A stretch of DNA of 64,000 nt. Source: Clostridiales bacterium. Lineage in GTDB: Bacteria; Bacillota; Clostridia; Christensenellales; Aristaeellaceae. The notes below the pieces were generated by a model that was given only the letters and a program-made list of their open reading frames with translations, was not told the origin of the DNA and did not search any database. Each line of letters opens with the position of its first letter. The stretch's first letter is position 1. The stretch spans positions 62,001 to 126,000 of the forward strand of contig SVGL01000001.1 of NCBI GenBank assembly GCA_015056325.1, written 5' to 3'. Made by a program: the position numbers and the translations under genes. This document shows, piece after piece, positions 63,404-64,000 of the stretch.

Positions 63404-64000
63404 ATGTACGGATTGATCGGAGCCATGTCCCTGGAGGTCGAGGCGCTGATGGCGCAGGTGGAAGACCGAGAGGAAAAGAAAGTTGGCATGGACGTGTTTG
63501 TCAGCGGCAGGCTCTTTGGCCAGGAAGCCGTGCTGGCCGTTTGCGGGCCGGGCAAGGTGAACGCTGCCCTGTGCGCCCAGAGCATGATTCTGCATTATCA
63601 GCCGGAATGGATTCTGAACCTCGGCGTGGCCGGGGCGGGTGATGCAACAGTCTCCATCGGCGATATGGTTGTCGCTACCGCTGCCGTGCAGCATGATATG
63701 GACACTTCTCCCATTGGCGATCCCGTGGGTCTGGTGAGCAAGATCAACCTGGTGGAGATTCCCTGCGACGATGCGCTGCGTGCGAAGCTGGTGAAGGCTG
63801 CCTCCCAGGTAGAGGGCGTCAATGTCCACGAGGGTATTATTGCTACCGGCGATCAGTTTATTCACTCCGGCGATGTACGCAGCCGCATTCACGGCCTGTT
63901 CCACGCCAAGGCGGTGGAAATGGAAGGCGGCGCGGTGGCCCATGCCTGCTATGTGCATGGCGTGCCCTGCGGTGTGCTGCGCTCCATCTCTGACCAGGCC
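63404..64000 (+). CDS. mtnN: 5'-methylthioadenosine/S-adenosylhomocysteine nucleosidase, 3' end missing
   Basis: This enzyme cleaves MTA and SAH to adenine and the thioribose products, in methyl-cycle salvage and AI-2 precursor formation. The 199 visible codons start GLIGAMSLEVEAL, with the catalytic acid Glu11. VCGPGKVNAA, LNLGVAGAGDATVSIGDMV, IATGDQFIHSG and AVEMEGGAVAHAC are the family motifs, and SISDQA at the window edge includes the catalytic Asp. Only about 30 residues are missing. GAGGAGG lies 7 nt before the ATG, with a good promoter 35 nt upstream. Confidence 0.93.
   Translation, partial: MYGLIGAMSLEVEALMAQVEDREEKKVGMDVFVSGRLFGQEAVLAVCGPGKVNAALCAQSMILHYQPEWILNLGVAGAGDATVSIGDMVVATAAVQHDMDTSPIGDPVGLVSKINLVEIPCDDALRAKLVKAASQVEGVNVHEGIIATGDQFIHSGDVRSRIHGLFHAKAVEMEGGAVAHACYVHGVPCGVLRSISDQA

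Overview
The window looks like a piece of chromosome from a fairly GC-rich, anaerobic, endospore-forming member of the Clostridia, probably a gut or rumen type. The evidence is SipL-like and GerW/YtfJ-like spore proteins, a glycyl radical enzyme, a citrate lyase fermentation operon, a class III fructose-1,6-bisphosphatase, an F-type ATPase with Na+-type c-subunit residues, and strong AGGAGG-type ribosome binding sites. I see no rRNA, tRNA, CRISPR array, phage gene or transposase.

Region by region. 1-5.9 kb: citrate lyase cluster, with citC divergent from citD-citE-citF, two class I fumarase/tartrate dehydratase subunits, a citXG fusion and a cysteine-rich small protein. Together these convert citrate through oxaloacetate and malate to fumarate, and they mature the lyase. 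5.9-12.7 kb (minus): sbcD-sbcC DNA end-processing nuclease and a GH38 alpha-mannosidase. 12.8-14.9 kb: type I pullulanase. 14.9-20.9 kb: a minus-strand operon of a glycyl radical enzyme of unknown substrate, its radical SAM activase and a glycoside-hydrolase-like protein, divergent from an amidohydrolase. 21-26.2 kb: fbp, then uxuA and uxuB for hexuronate catabolism, with a perfect operator-like inverted repeat at the uxuB promoter. 26.2-30.4 kb: a Tat-exported FMN-binding protein divergent from tatB/tatA-tatA-tatC, with a 143-bp structured insertion-like element between tatA and tatC. 30.6-31.8 kb: a solitary tryptophan synthase beta chain. 32-38.8 kb: complete ATP synthase operon (I-a-c-b-delta-alpha-gamma-beta-epsilon). 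38.8-41 kb: cytoplasmic GH26 mannanase and an iron alcohol dehydrogenase. 41-46.6 kb (minus): DUF4956 membrane protein, VTC polyphosphate-polymerase domain protein, M32 carboxypeptidase, MATE exporter, and an ArsR/DUF2087 regulator with a small partner. 46.7-53.5 kb (minus): XpaC, TelA, a small membrane protein, CoaE, a membrane-anchored lytic transglycosylase, an orphan peptide-type binding protein and a histidine phosphatase. 53.6-55.2 kb: SipL-like spore protein. 55.2-61.2 kb: an attenuator-controlled operon with a 23-codon leader peptide, a terminator, a heterodimeric ABC exporter, a GNAT, an SF0329-GNAT fusion and a chloramphenicol-phosphotransferase-like kinase. 61.2-63.3 kb (minus): DUF2953, GerW/YtfJ and DacF-type carboxypeptidase. 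63.4 kb to the end: MTA/SAH nucleosidase, cut by the window edge.

The most interesting items are the leader-controlled resistance-like operon, the uncharacterised glycyl radical enzyme locus, the two-carboxylate Na+-type c subunit, the structured element with an 11-bp direct repeat in the tat operon, and the Tat translocase paired with a single redox-type substrate.
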